Shown piece by piece: positions 25,242-34,485 of a DNA stretch of 64,000 bases (the stretch's first letter is position 1; each line of letters starts with the position of its first letter). The stretch covers positions 184,997 to 248,996 of the forward strand of contig NZ_QUOK01000009.1 of NCBI RefSeq assembly GCF_003390325.1, written 5' to 3'. The notes under the pieces are model-generated. The model was not told where the DNA came from, searched no databases, and was given only the letters and a program-made list of their open reading frames with translations. Both the position numbers and the translations under genes were made by a program. The stretch is from Rhodohalobacter sp. SW132. GTDB taxonomy: Bacteria; Bacteroidota; Rhodothermia; Balneolales; Balneolaceae.

Positions 25242-26543
25242 TCAATCCCCGAAATTCACATTCGGGTTCGAAGTAATCTCCGAGTTGGTAATCGGGAAAA
25301 AGATGCCGGGATTCATACGTGAAGAACTCCACCGCGGCGACGTTTTCTCAAACCGGTAGAGATCGGCCAGCCTTCGTCCCTGCAGAAAGAGGTTTACCTG
25401 CCGGGAGTGCTCCAACAGTTCCCGTTCTGTGATCTGCCCGCTGTAACCGGTGAGCCCGTCCAGTGAACGAAGATTGTTGATCGCCTCCGAAAACGCCACT
25501 TCATCCTGACGCGCTCCGGCATCTTCTGCTATGATCAGATGCAGTTCACGGGCTGAAACGATGGTGTAATCAGCATACTCGCTGGCGCCGGTAAACTCCT
25601 CAATTTCACGAACAAGAAATGGCGCCGGAATCTGGTCGATCGGATCTTCCAGCGTTACACTCTCCACCCGTGTGTTATCGGATGTAGGCTGAACGTAGGT
25701 ATCATCAATCCGTAGCTCCAGTCGCTCGTTCACCTGGAATGCGAGATTATTGCTGGGTGTTTCGGAGGTTACCTCAATCTGGTATCTCCAGTCGTTTGCT
25801 GATCCGATTGCAGCCAGAGCCTCTTCGGCAGCCGATACTGCATCAGCACTTTCCACAAGTGGATTCTGCGTATTGAGCTGAGGTTTCAGGTTGTTCCAAA
25901 GTGCCCTGGAGTAGAGTGCCCGCGCCCTCACGGCCAGAAGCCTGGTTTCCCAATCTGAACCCGTTGAAGCCAGCTCAAGTCCGCTTTCTGTGTACTCAAT
26001 TGCCGTGTCGATCAGCACGAGGAGATTCTCCCTGCCGATCGGATGCCCCGCATCCTGCCGGTCTGAGATCACAAAGTTATCGAATGAGTCTGCGATGGTC
26101 AGATAAACGATCGCCCCGTAGAGATAACTGCGAACCAGCGGCGTGATGTTTTGAAGAGATCCGGCGTCACGAAACGCTTCAATTCGAAGAATGGCGTTGT
26201 CGGCGGTCCAGCGCGCTTCATTGATGGAGGCGTACGCACCGTCCACAAATTCGTTCAGCGGATCATAGGTTTCACCCTGATTGAGAGCCAGCCAGGCGTC
26301 CCGGGTTCCGATCCACGTCAGTTCATCCGTAACGGTTGAGTAGGGAGCCAGTAAATTTCCCAGCCCGCGGGAAAGTGTGGCTTCTGCTCCGTTTGCGATG
26401 GCCGGGGCCGCAGCCGGATTGTTCAGATCCTCTTCTATCAGGCTGTTCGGATTATCCACATCGAGTATATCGCAGGATAGCAGCCCGAAACCCGTAATCA
26501 GCACGAGTGCGAAAAAGCTTGTTTTGAGTCGTATATATCTCAT
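25242..26543 (-). CDS. SusD/RagB-family nutrient-binding outer-membrane lipoprotein
   Basis: The 433-residue product begins MRYIRLKTSFF and has a lipoprotein signal with lipobox LLSC (Cys24). The SusD-like features are LDVDNPNSL after the signal, helical TPR-like segments such as ARALYSRALWNNL, and the C-terminal block QVNLFLQGRRLADLYRFE with a final region rich in FFPITNSEI. SusD proteins cap the SusC channel and bind substrate at the cell surface. A longer frame to 26714 would overlap susC by 110 bp; the start at 26543 gives a proper signal peptide and a 61-bp gap after susC. The partner is the SusC gene just upstream. Confidence 0.93.
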   Translation of the reverse strand: MRYIRLKTSFFALVLITGFGLLSCDILDVDNPNSLIEEDLNNPAAAPAIANGAEATLSRGLGNLLAPYSTVTDELTWIGTRDAWLALNQGETYDPLNEFVDGAYASINEARWTADNAILRIEAFRDAGSLQNITPLVRSYLYGAIVYLTIADSFDNFVISDRQDAGHPIGRENLLVLIDTAIEYTESGLELASTGSDWETRLLAVRARALYSRALWNNLKPQLNTQNPLVESADAVSAAEEALAAIGSANDWRYQIEVTSETPSNNLAFQVNERLELRIDDTYVQPTSDNTRVESVTLEDPIDQIPAPFLVREIEEFTGASEYADYTIVSARELHLIIAEDAGARQDEVAFSEAINNLRSLDGLTGYSGQITERELLEHSRQVNLFLQGRRLADLYRFEKTSPRWSSSRMNPGIFFPITNSEITSNPNVNFGD

Positions 26544-26604
26544 TTGTATGTGATCTTTAATTCTAAAATTGTCTGCGCGGTTTGATGTTTTTGATCTATT
26601 CATA

Positions 26605-29600
26605 TCAGATCCCCAGGTTAAACGTGAAGAGAATCCGTCGCGGAAGCGGCATGTTCCACGCATCGGTACCGAGCAGAAAGTTATTTTCGAGGTCGTTACT
26701 GCCTCCACGGCCAATTGCGTTCACTTCAGGATCCACTCCGGGATATTTGGTCCAGAGAGCCAGGTTTCTTCCCGAAACAGTGAAGGATGCTCTTCGCAGA
26801 TTCAGCCGGTTCAGCAGATCGCCCGGAAGCTCATAAGTAAAACTCACTTCACGAAGACGGATAAAATCCGCCGGCTGGATCACATTCAATCCCGCAAACG
26901 GATCGAGCGCAAGCAGATCATTGATCCACTCACTCGCGGCATTAAATCTTACTTGCCCGTCATTTTGCGGATTGAAGTTTGAGTCCACACCGCCGGTCAT
27001 ATAATCCCTCTCGACACGCGCCGCATCCGGTGTATTCCGGCCAATTCCCGCACTTCGCTGCCTGAATCCGTCGGTCAGATTATTCACATAATAGTTACCG
27101 GCCCGGTATTCAAAAAGCGTGTAGAGTTTGAAGTTTCTGAACCGAACCGTACCACCAAAGGATCCCTGCCAGTCAGGTGTTGGTTTGCCAAGATGGTGAT
27201 CGAGCGGGTCGCCGTTTCCATTTTCATCGGCCAGAAGCACAAAGTTATTCAGGTCTTCAAGACTTGCCGTTCCGGGAGTGAGGCTGTTCAGGTAGTCGAG
27301 TACCAAATCCTGTGATGCCGGCGTGCCGGGGGTGATTCCTGATGCATCGCGTCCCAGCGTCTCAAGCAGTCCGCGGGCATCGAGCGGAAGCTGACCGGAA
27401 GGCACATTCACAAGCTGGGCCCCAAAATTGGTTCCCGGTGCATATCCCTCTTTCAGAAACTGACGATACCGGGGATAACTTCCCCCAACTTTGATCGGGG
27501 CAGCGCCTCCAAGATCGGTAACCTGCTCCCATAGATAGGCTGCGTTGGTAAAGATTTCAGCCGACCAGTCTGACCTGTTCAGCACATTAAACTGCAGGCC
27601 AAGTTCGAGTCCTTTGCCTTTCAGCTCGCCGATGTTATCAAGCTGAGGCTGAAGAAATCCGCCGCTGGTAGGAAAGTTTCGCTGAACAAGAGCGTCGGTA
27701 ACAGTCCGGTCCCAGTAGGTGACTTCTGCAGTGATCCGCTCATTGAACAGCCCAAAATCGAGCCCAAATTCATATTCCGTTGAGACTTCGGGACGAAGAT
27801 TCGGATTTCCAAGATTTTCAGGCACAATTCCTGCACCGCTTCCGCTGGTCAGTGATGTGTAGGTTGTGAGCGCATCGAAAGCACCCGGCTGCAGACCGGA
27901 CTGACCTACAGCTGCACGGACTCTCAGTGATGAGATCACATTGGAACGCTGCCAGAATGGGGCATCAGAAAATACAAATGAAAGTGACGCTTTCGGATAG
28001 AACACGGTATTAAATTCCGACCCAAAAGCACTGTGAGCATCAAACCGGCCGCCCACAGTTGCAAAAATGTAGTCATCAAAACCGAGCTGTTCCTGGATGA
28101 AAAGACCCGCCTGAGTCTCTTCAATATACTGCTCTGAGAGGTTTTGATTTGCCGCTGCTCCGGTCACGTTTAAGCCCGGACCGGGAAAGTTAACTGCCGT
28201 ACCGCTTCGCACCAGGTTTTGCTGCTGATAGACCTGGAAACCACCAATCAGAGAGGATTCAAACCGTGCCCCGAGCTGATGAAGCGCTGTCGCACGCACA
28301 TCAGCAGTAAGATTCAGATTTGATCGCTCTGATGTTCGGCGCGCTCCTTCGGTTTCAATGCTCGCGTAGTTGTTGATATTCCAGCCAAACGGCCTTGTCG
28401 ATTCACTGAACTGGCTGGTATAACTTGCGCCGAATGTACCATCGATGGTTAGAAATTCCAGCGGACGATAATTCAAACCCACATTTGTATTGAATGCATT
28501 TACATCCTGGCTGACGGTCTGCTGCAGCCGTTCTTGTATTGTGGAGTTGTAAGATGCGCCCGACCGGTTGTCGTGGCCAACCAGTTCCGGTTTTCCGTGA
28601 ATCGCGCCGGAAGTCACACCCTGCACGTTATTCCCGGTCTGAAATGTTTCAAGGCGTGAATCGGTGTACGATGTCCCAAACCGAATCTGCAGATTGTCTG
28701 TCGGGAACAGGCTGATGTTTGCTGATGTCTGAAACCGGTTCAGATTATCATTAGCCAGCGGGCCAAAACCTTCCGGGTAGGGAATATTTTCGCCGGTATG
28801 CGGCCCATCTTCACCTGTCCATCTGAAATTCACATAATACGTTACACCTTCACGTCCGCCGCTGATCGAACCGGAATACTCCTGGTTGTGTCCGGTTTCA
28901 TAAAGCTGATGCACGTAATTTTCGGAAACCAGTTCATACGGATTGATTTGGCGGTTAAAGTAATAGCTCATCGTATCTGCCTGCGCCTGGGTTCGTGCAA
29001 AACCGGTATTATCCGGGAACACTTTTGGAAAGTTGATGAAGCCCTGAGACACTTTGAAATCGAACTGGGGATCGTCCACGCGTCCGTTTTTTGTGAAGAC
29101 CTGAATGACGCCGTTAGACGCTTCCGTTCCGTAGAGTGTAGCAGCGGCGGCACCTTTCAGAACCTCCACGCGATCGATCGATTCGGGATTGATATCATCC
29201 AGTCGTGAAGGAGATCCGCTTCCGCCAGAGCTGACAGATCCGCCGAAACCTCCTCCTCCATCAACACGAACTCCATCAACAAAAACAATAGGCTCATTGC
29301 TTTGCGAAAGGCTTGAGGAACCGCGAATTCTGATTCTTGAGCCCTCACCCGTCACGCCACTTGAGGGAAGACCAACCATTCCGGGTACACGCCCCTGAAG
29401 AGCTTCCGAAAAGTTTTGGAGCGGCGAACTTTGCAGATCTGCGGCGCTGATCACCCCAACGGTATTTCCGAGCTTGCGAACTTCTACAGGTCCGCCCGTG
29501 CCGGTTACAACGACAGCATCAAGGTTGAGCGAACCTTGTGATAGCTCAATATGGAGTGTTAATTCGTCGCCATTTTCAATAGTGAATTCCCTGGTTATGG

Positions 29601-29847
29601 GACGATACCCAACAAAACGAACGAGAAGTGAATAACTGCCCGGCTCGATATTCCCAATAGAATATCTGCCATCGGCATCGGTTGCGGTTCCCCTTGAGGT
29701 ACCTTCGATAAGCAGATTTACTCCGGGTATCGGCTCTTCGTCAACGGCTGAAGTTACTGTTCCTGAAACCGATCCCTGCGCAAATCCTGCGGTAGCTGCG
29801 GCAAGAATAAATCCGATTAGTGGGAGTAGTATCCTGTAAAATTTCAT
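26605..29847 (-). CDS. SusC/RagA-family TonB-linked outer-membrane transporter
   Basis: The 1080-residue product has a signal peptide (ending near GFAQG), a carboxypeptidase-regulatory-like domain at about 24-110 (VSGTVTSAVDEEPIPGVNLL, VRFVGYRPI), and a plug with DAVVVTGTG, LQGRVPGMVGLPSSG, IRIRGSSSLSQSNEPIVFVDGV split over residues 115-195, and RVEVLKGAAAATLYGTEA. The rest is a large barrel ending RRILFTFNLGI. This is a standard SusC. With SusD and the following M14 peptidase it forms a likely uptake locus for peptides rather than glycans, because no glycoside hydrolases are present. A hairpin lies in its 5' leader. Confidence 0.95.
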   Translation of the reverse strand: MKFYRILLPLIGFILAAATAGFAQGSVSGTVTSAVDEEPIPGVNLLIEGTSRGTATDADGRYSIGNIEPGSYSLLVRFVGYRPITREFTIENGDELTLHIELSQGSLNLDAVVVTGTGGPVEVRKLGNTVGVISAADLQSSPLQNFSEALQGRVPGMVGLPSSGVTGEGSRIRIRGSSSLSQSNEPIVFVDGVRVDGGGGFGGSVSSGGSGSPSRLDDINPESIDRVEVLKGAAAATLYGTEASNGVIQVFTKNGRVDDPQFDFKVSQGFINFPKVFPDNTGFARTQAQADTMSYYFNRQINPYELVSENYVHQLYETGHNQEYSGSISGGREGVTYYVNFRWTGEDGPHTGENIPYPEGFGPLANDNLNRFQTSANISLFPTDNLQIRFGTSYTDSRLETFQTGNNVQGVTSGAIHGKPELVGHDNRSGASYNSTIQERLQQTVSQDVNAFNTNVGLNYRPLEFLTIDGTFGASYTSQFSESTRPFGWNINNYASIETEGARRTSERSNLNLTADVRATALHQLGARFESSLIGGFQVYQQQNLVRSGTAVNFPGPGLNVTGAAANQNLSEQYIEETQAGLFIQEQLGFDDYIFATVGGRFDAHSAFGSEFNTVFYPKASLSFVFSDAPFWQRSNVISSLRVRAAVGQSGLQPGAFDALTTYTSLTSGSGAGIVPENLGNPNLRPEVSTEYEFGLDFGLFNERITAEVTYWDRTVTDALVQRNFPTSGGFLQPQLDNIGELKGKGLELGLQFNVLNRSDWSAEIFTNAAYLWEQVTDLGGAAPIKVGGSYPRYRQFLKEGYAPGTNFGAQLVNVPSGQLPLDARGLLETLGRDASGITPGTPASQDLVLDYLNSLTPGTASLEDLNNFVLLADENGNGDPLDHHLGKPTPDWQGSFGGTVRFRNFKLYTLFEYRAGNYYVNNLTDGFRQRSAGIGRNTPDAARVERDYMTGGVDSNFNPQNDGQVRFNAASEWINDLLALDPFAGLNVIQPADFIRLREVSFTYELPGDLLNRLNLRRASFTVSGRNLALWTKYPGVDPEVNAIGRGGSNDLENNFLLGTDAWNMPLPRRILFTFNLGI

Positions 29848-29921
29848 CTGTTTCCTGTGATGTATTTAATTGTGTTTGAGTTTTGTGCCACACATCAAAC
29901 AGGAAAACAGGAGTTCAAAAT

Positions 29922-29960
29922 AAAAACGCCCACTCACCTGAATGATGAGCGGGCGTTTTT
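29922..29960 (-). promoter_or_regulatory. Terminator-like hairpin in the leader region of the SusC gene
   Basis: AAAAACGCCC at the left and GGGCGTTTTT at the right (29922-29960) pair, extended by CTCA/TGAG after one mismatch. On the minus strand it would be a stem followed by T residues, 75 bases upstream of the susC start codon. It might be an attenuator in the susC leader or the end of an unseen upstream transcript. Confidence 0.5.
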
Positions 29961-30032
29961 AAATCTTAAGGTTTATACCATCTACCTGGCCGATCCACTA
30001 TCATTCCAACGGTTGCAGTTCATGCAGCACAT

Positions 30033-30064
30033 TTGCATTTGCATAGACATATGCATTTGCATCG
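30033..30064. repeat. Cluster of three ATTTGCAT octamers
   Basis: ATTTGCAT occurs at 30033-30040, 30039-30046 (overlapping) and 30057-30064. They lie 186-217 bases upstream of the susC start codon and could be binding sites for a regulator, but a simple low-complexity tract is equally possible. Confidence 0.5.
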
Positions 30065-30330
30065 CGCAGAACATATCACACATATTGGATTGACAGATAA
30101 ATTTCATCAGGCAGTAAACCGTTTAGATTTTTAAACTTGAGTTGATGATAAAGGATCAAGTTCCAAAATCAAAAAGAAAATCGAAATCTTTAATTTAAAA
30201 GCGGTTCCAATTGACAGATGGTAGTTTTTAGCGGGGATGATGGGTGAAAATCAGGTGATTTCTGGTGGATGATAAAGCAACCTTCAAGAGTACCGAACAA
30301 TGTGAGGTTGACACATATAAGCGGTAATAG

Positions 30331-30404
30331 TCATCGGATGAGCCCTCAACGAATGAGTAATTTTAATTTTGCACAAAGCTATTTCAGGAAAACTCATCCG
30401 ATGA
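30331..30404. repeat. Palindrome-ended 74-bp element, copy 1
   Basis: TCATCGGATGAG (30331-30342) and CTCATCCGATGA (30393-30404) are perfect 12-bp inverted ends flanking a 50-base interior. A second copy lies at 33921-33998. The interior of this copy aligns with the reverse complement of the second copy's interior (CAACGAATGAG here, CAGCGAATAAG there), so they are one family in opposite orientation. Confidence 0.7.
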
Positions 30405-30416
30405 CGACAGTAAACA

Positions 30417-30450
30417 AAAAAGCCACGCTAAATTAATAACGTGGCTTTTT
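30417..30450 (-). terminator. Intrinsic terminator after ahcY
   Basis: AAAAAGCCACG at 30417-30427 pairs with CGTGGCTTTTT at 30440-30450; on the minus strand the stem ends in a T run. It begins 26 bases after the ahcY stop codon. Confidence 0.8.
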
Positions 30451-30475
30451 CAAATTTATCAAGAGAATTCGGGTA

Positions 30476-31777
30476 TCAATACCGATACATCTCCGGCTTG
30501 TAGGGCCCTTCTTTTGGAATTCCGATATATTCGGACTGCTCATCAGAGAGCTCTTCCAGTTCCACACCGATTTTTTCGAGGTGCAGACGAGCTACTTTTT
30601 CATCCAGATGTTTTGGCAGAACGTGCACGTCTACCTCAAACTCATCATTCCAGAGCGCAATTTGTGCCATCGTCTGGTTTGTAAAGCTGTTGCTCATCAC
30701 AAAACTTGGGTGTCCGGTTGCATTGCCCAGGTTCATCAGGCGTCCTTGTGAGAGCAGTATCAGCTCTTTTCCATCTTCAAAACGGAACAGGTCTACCTGC
30801 GGTTTGATGTTCTCCTCTTCGGAGTTCCCTTTCAGCCATTTTACATCAATTTCGTTATCGAAGTGGCCAATATTACCGACGATCGCTTTATCTTTCATCA
30901 GCCGGAAATGCTCTTCCGTAAGGATATCTTTGTTCCCCGTTGCGGTTACAATAATATCTGCTTCCTTCACGGCGTCAATCATCTTTTTCACTTCATAACC
31001 GTCCATTGCGGCCTGGAGTGCACAGATCGGGTCGATTTCGGTTACAATCACACGGGCTCCGGCTCCGCGGAGAGATGCGGATGATCCTTTACCCACATCG
31101 CCATATCCGGCAACAACGGCTACTTTCCCGGCCATCATCACATCGGTTGCCCGGCGGATCGCATCTGCACACGACTCGCGGCAGCCATATTTATTGTCAA
31201 ATTTCGATTTTGTAACCGAATCGTTCACATTGATAGCGGGAATCGTCAGCGTGCCCTTTTTCATTCTTTCATAGAGACGCAACACACCGGTTGTGGTTTC
31301 TTCAGAAATTCCGCGAATGTTTTGCGCCAGCTCGGGATATTTATCCAGAACGATGTTGGTAAGGTCACCGCCATCATCAAGAATCATATTCAGCGGTTGC
31401 CCATCTTCGAAGAAAAGCGTCTGTTCAATGCACCAGTCGTACTCCTCTTCTGTCATACCTTTCCAGGCGTAAACCGGCACACCTGTTTCGGCAATTGCAG
31501 CTGCTGCGTGATCCTGTGTGGAATAGATATTACAGGATGACCATTGCACTTCGGCTCCAAGCTCTACCAGGGTTTCAATCAGCACAGCGGTTTGAACCGT
31601 CATATGCAGACAACCGGCAATGCGGGCACCTTTCAGTGGTTTTTTCTCCCCGAACTCTTCGCGTGTTGCCATGAGGCCGGGCATCTCTGCTTCAGCCAGT
31701 CGAATCTCCTGACGGCCGAATTTGGCTTGAGTGATATCTTTTACTTTATACGGTAGTTTTTCGACTTCTTTATCCAT
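30476..31777 (-). CDS. ahcY: Adenosylhomocysteinase
   Basis: The 433-residue product is S-adenosylhomocysteine hydrolase, which splits SAH into homocysteine and adenosine and keeps methylation reactions going in the cytosol. It shows [21 protein letters not shown] near residue 55, [38 protein letters not shown] around 183-203, and the NAD-binding motif [18 protein letters not shown], plus the C-terminal block ending [10 protein letters not shown], identical in form to the family terminus. It is a stand-alone gene with its own terminator. I looked for a SAH riboswitch in the leader and saw none. Confidence 0.97.
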   Translation of the reverse strand: MDKEVEKLPYKVKDITQAKFGRQEIRLAEAEMPGLMATREEFGEKKPLKGARIAGCLHMTVQTAVLIETLVELGAEVQWSSCNIYSTQDHAAAAIAETGVPVYAWKGMTEEEYDWCIEQTLFFEDGQPLNMILDDGGDLTNIVLDKYPELAQNIRGISEETTTGVLRLYERMKKGTLTIPAINVNDSVTKSKFDNKYGCRESCADAIRRATDVMMAGKVAVVAGYGDVGKGSSASLRGAGARVIVTEIDPICALQAAMDGYEVKKMIDAVKEADIIVTATGNKDILTEEHFRLMKDKAIVGNIGHFDNEIDVKWLKGNSEEENIKPQVDLFRFEDGKELILLSQGRLMNLGNATGHPSFVMSNSFTNQTMAQIALWNDEFEVDVHVLPKHLDEKVARLHLEKIGVELEELSDEQSEYIGIPKEGPYKPEMYRY

Positions 31778-31899
31778 GAATCTCGTTTAATTATTGGTCT
31801 TTAATGGTTGATTATCTGTTAACAACTGCAACTTTTGAACTTGATCGGTTTCACTTCACTTACGATCTAAATAAGCAGCATTTAAATGTTGTTATCTGT

Positions 31900-32451
31900 T
31901 TAAAAGAAATTTTCGATTTTTGATTTTGCTGAGTTATAATCTCCCTGTCGCCCTCGAGAACCCATCTCAATTTCAAGCAGTTCCCCATCCGGGTCAACGT
32001 ACACCTTAAATGGAATTCCGGTTCCGCCGAGCTGTTCAAATACTCCATTCTGGTCGTAGAGCCATGTAAAATCGTAACCGTGCTCTTCAGCAAATGCTCT
32101 CGCCTCTTCCGGTCCTTCCGTGAGCCCGACGGTTACGGCAAGCATTTCAAATTCATCGGGAAATTCTTCCCTTAAATCCTGCATGGCCGGAAATACCTGC
32201 AGGCAGGGACCGCACCAGGATTCCCAAAAATCGATCAGTACAAGTTTACCGTGAAAATCACTTAAATCTACAGGATTACCATCCAGATCCGTAAATTCGG
32301 CATTTTGAATGGTGGCGGCATGATCCTCAAGATTCTGGGATGGAATCTGCTGCCCGGTTGTTCGCTGCTGCTGATCAGATTCCTGCGAACATCCTGCAAA
32401 AAACATCAGAAGTGCTGCAATAAGAAAGGTTAAACAATTGGATAGCTTCAT
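31900..32451 (-). CDS. TlpA-like thioredoxin-fold lipoprotein
   Basis: The 183-residue product has a lipoprotein signal (lipobox FAGC, Cys21), a Gln-rich linker, then a TlpA/ResA-type thioredoxin domain. The active site is WCGPC with Cys80 and Cys83, preceded by KLVLIDFWESW, and the cis-proline loop is TGIPFKVYVDPDG. These proteins are membrane-anchored periplasmic thiol-disulfide reductases, used for example in cytochrome c assembly. No partner gene lies next to it. It is divergent from lhgO. Confidence 0.92.
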   Translation of the reverse strand: MKLSNCLTFLIAALLMFFAGCSQESDQQQRTTGQQIPSQNLEDHAATIQNAEFTDLDGNPVDLSDFHGKLVLIDFWESWCGPCLQVFPAMQDLREEFPDEFEMLAVTVGLTEGPEEARAFAEEHGYDFTWLYDQNGVFEQLGGTGIPFKVYVDPDGELLEIEMGSRGRQGDYNSAKSKIENFF

Positions 32452-32688
32452 ATTCGAAGAGAAATTAAAATCTGGTGTTTATACTGTTTATGTTTTGTCA
32501 ACAGTTTAATAAGATAACGTTTTTTTGGCGAAATGTCTTCCCGCGGCTATGTCTGTCATCGCAACAGTAAACAGCAGTGAATCGTTGCCTTTCCTTAGTA
32601 AATCGAGACGGATAGTAATTCCTAAACCAGATCATTTGTGCTATGTGATGAGTTCATCTATCTTTCTGCTTTTTAAGTGATCTACCAT

Positions 32689-33891
32689 ATGAAAACTCAT
32701 TCTGATACAGATTTTATCATTATCGGCGCAGGAATTGTTGGCCTGTCCACTGCGTATAAACTATCGCTCAAATATCCGGGTTCATCCATTCTTGTACTTG
32801 AGAAAGAAGCTGATCTTGCCATGCATCAAACCGGCAGAAATTCCGGCGTGATCCACTCCGGGATCTACTATAAACCGGGATCGTACAGAGCCAGGAATTG
32901 CATCGACGGAAGACATCAGCTGGTTGATTTTTGTAAAACAAACCAGGTTGAATTTGAAATCTGCGGCAAGGTGATTGTGGCCACGGATGAGCAAGAGCTG
33001 CCCCGGCTGAAAGCAATTTACGAACGCGGTCTCGAAAATGAGATCGAAGGGATTGAGATGATTGGTGAAAAAAAACTCCATCAAATCGAACCTTACGTAA
33101 ACGGAATTAGTGCAATCCATGTACCATGCGCCGGCATTGTGGATTTCAAAGGAGTTTGCCGGGCACTGGCTTCAGAAATTGAAGCACGGGGTAACCGAAT
33201 TTCTTTCGGGCAGGAAGTAACCGGGGTGTTTCAGACGAACGGGGAGAGCCGGGTAGATACCAAAAACGGTTCATTTCGCTGTAAACGGCTGATCAATTGC
33301 GCCGGGCTTCAGAGCGACCTGGTGGCAAAATCCTCCGGCTTGAATCCTGATATGCAGATTGTTCCGTTCAGAGGCGAATATTACGAATTGGAACCGTTTG
33401 CCGAACACAAAGTCAAAGGGTTGATCTATCCGCTGCCCAATCCGGATTTCCCATTTCTTGGTGTTCATTTTACCAGAATGGCACTGGGCGGGGTTGAATG
33501 TGGTCCGAATGCTGTTTTCGCATTCAATCGCGAAGGGTACAATAAAACTTCGTTCAGCTTCAGGGACACCATCGAAACCGTAAATTTTCCCGGATTCTGG
33601 AAACTCGCCGGCAAACACTGGCTCCGGGGAATGGATGAGTATTATCGATCTTTTTCCAAAAAAGCTTTCCTCGAAAACCTTCAAAAACTAATACCATCGA
33701 TCGGAATAGATGATATCCGCCCGGCACCTGCAGGAGTCCGCGCAATGGCGCTTCAGCCCGATGGCGAAATCCTGGATGATTTCAGATTTGAAAAGACCAA
33801 AAACCAGGTGCATGTGCTGAACGCCCCCAGCCCGGCAGCAACAGCGGGACTCTCGATTGGCGATGCTATTGTAGATGAGATATCGTTTTAG
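32689..33891 (+). CDS. lhgO: L-2-hydroxyglutarate oxidase
   Basis: The 400-residue product is an FAD-dependent oxidase of the DAO superfamily. The dinucleotide motif IIIGAGIVGLSTAY is at about residue 10, followed by ARNSGVIHSGIYYKPGS-like sequence HQTGRNSGVIHSGIYYKPG, a hallmark of LhgO. Further segments are VPFRGEYYEL, LIYPLPNPDFPFLGVHFTRM and RPAPAGVRAMAL, with a C-terminal SPAATAGLSIGD. LhgO oxidises L-2-hydroxyglutarate to 2-oxoglutarate, feeding electrons to the respiratory chain. A Met four codons upstream (32677) is possible, but MKTHSDTDFIIIGAG fits better. Confidence 0.93.
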   Translation: MKTHSDTDFIIIGAGIVGLSTAYKLSLKYPGSSILVLEKEADLAMHQTGRNSGVIHSGIYYKPGSYRARNCIDGRHQLVDFCKTNQVEFEICGKVIVATDEQELPRLKAIYERGLENEIEGIEMIGEKKLHQIEPYVNGISAIHVPCAGIVDFKGVCRALASEIEARGNRISFGQEVTGVFQTNGESRVDTKNGSFRCKRLINCAGLQSDLVAKSSGLNPDMQIVPFRGEYYELEPFAEHKVKGLIYPLPNPDFPFLGVHFTRMALGGVECGPNAVFAFNREGYNKTSFSFRDTIETVNFPGFWKLAGKHWLRGMDEYYRSFSKKAFLENLQKLIPSIGIDDIRPAPAGVRAMALQPDGEILDDFRFEKTKNQVHVLNAPSPAATAGLSIGDAIVDEISF

Positions 33892-33920
33892 GGTCAGAGC
33901 AGTTGGTGTGATCTCTGAGT

Positions 33921-33998
33921 ATCATCGGATGAGTATTTTAGAAAAGTCCACTCATCAAAAATTTCAATCGCTTATTCGCTGAAGACTCATCCGATGAT
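33921..33998. repeat. Palindrome-ended element, copy 2
   Basis: ATCATCGGATGAGT (33921-33934) and ACTCATCCGATGAT (33985-33998) are perfect 14-bp inverted ends around a 50-base interior. It belongs with the copy at 30331-30404 but lies in the opposite orientation, 30 bases after the lhgO stop codon. Confidence 0.7.
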
Positions 33999-34028
33999 TA
34001 CCAACAGATCATTACCCTTCATTCTAAC

Positions 34029-34470
34029 AATGAACTACCTCAGGGTAGAGCCTACGAGGTATCAACTTGGATTCCATTACTTTTTGATCGATATGGAGTT
34101 TATTCTGGAGTGTCCCCCTTTGAGAGGCTGTGAGAATGTACCCTCTCATTTGTAGGTATTCATTTTTTTAAGGTATGAAAACTTGTATTGAAGCTCCCCT
34201 CCATATCAAGTCCCTTTAGGGCGCGATAGGGAGGGGACGGGGGTGGGTCAGAAAGTCTGGGAGCTGAGAAAATGGCAGAAATCTTACTTTATTTAAGTGC
34301 ATTTTCTTTGGAAAACAATTTCCTCACAGCCTCGAAGGGGTCAATGGGGGATGACCTGATGTACTTTATAACAAGAAATGGACACTTCCGAACTCAGGAA
34401 GTCATCCCCCAGCTCTCTCCGTTCGCTTCCCCCTTCCCCCGAAGGGATGCCCGTGGCGAAAGGGGGAATT
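34029..34470. repeat. Long repeat, copy A (interrupted)
   Basis: The flanks of this segment (34029-34123 and 34334-34470) align with 48941-49150: AATGAACTACCTC, AGAGCC, ACGAGGTATC, CACTTCCGAACTCAG and GGGGGAATTTT occur in both in the same order. The middle 210 bp (34124-34333) is missing from copy B. It fills most of the 594-bp gap between lhgO and bshA and contains no credible gene; short frames across it are chance. Confidence 0.75.
34124..34333. mobile_element. MITE-like 210-bp insertion inside repeat copy A
   Basis: The segment is bounded by perfect 11-bp inverted repeats, GAGGCTGTGAG (34124-34134) and CTCACAGCCTC (34323-34333), and flanked by GA on each side. Removing it restores a sequence matching the uninterrupted copy B (CCCCCTTnGA then AGGGG). 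It encodes no transposase, so it would be a non-autonomous element. The 2-bp duplication is short, so the target duplication is suggestive rather than proven. Confidence 0.6.
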
Positions 34471-34485
34471 TTATCCATTCAATCC

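Larger units (their letters stand above)
29961..30475. other. Intergenic region between SusC and ahcY, no gene seen
   Basis: No convincing coding sequence. It contains three ATTTGCAT octamers (30033-30064), a palindromic mobile-like repeat (30331-30404) and the ahcY terminator (30417-30450). The rest is AT-rich without recognisable structure. Confidence 0.6.

Noticed and set aside
26544..26714. Upstream extension of the SusD gene to 26714
   Set aside because: It would overlap susC by 110 bp and hide the lipoprotein signal peptide; the start at 26543 explains the protein better.
31778..31899. SAH riboswitch before ahcY
   Set aside because: The leader lacks any recognisable SAH aptamer core; nothing supports it.
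30331..33998. CATCGGATGAG repeats considered as a CRISPR array
   Set aside because: Copies are inverted and kilobases apart, with no regular spacing and no cas genes.
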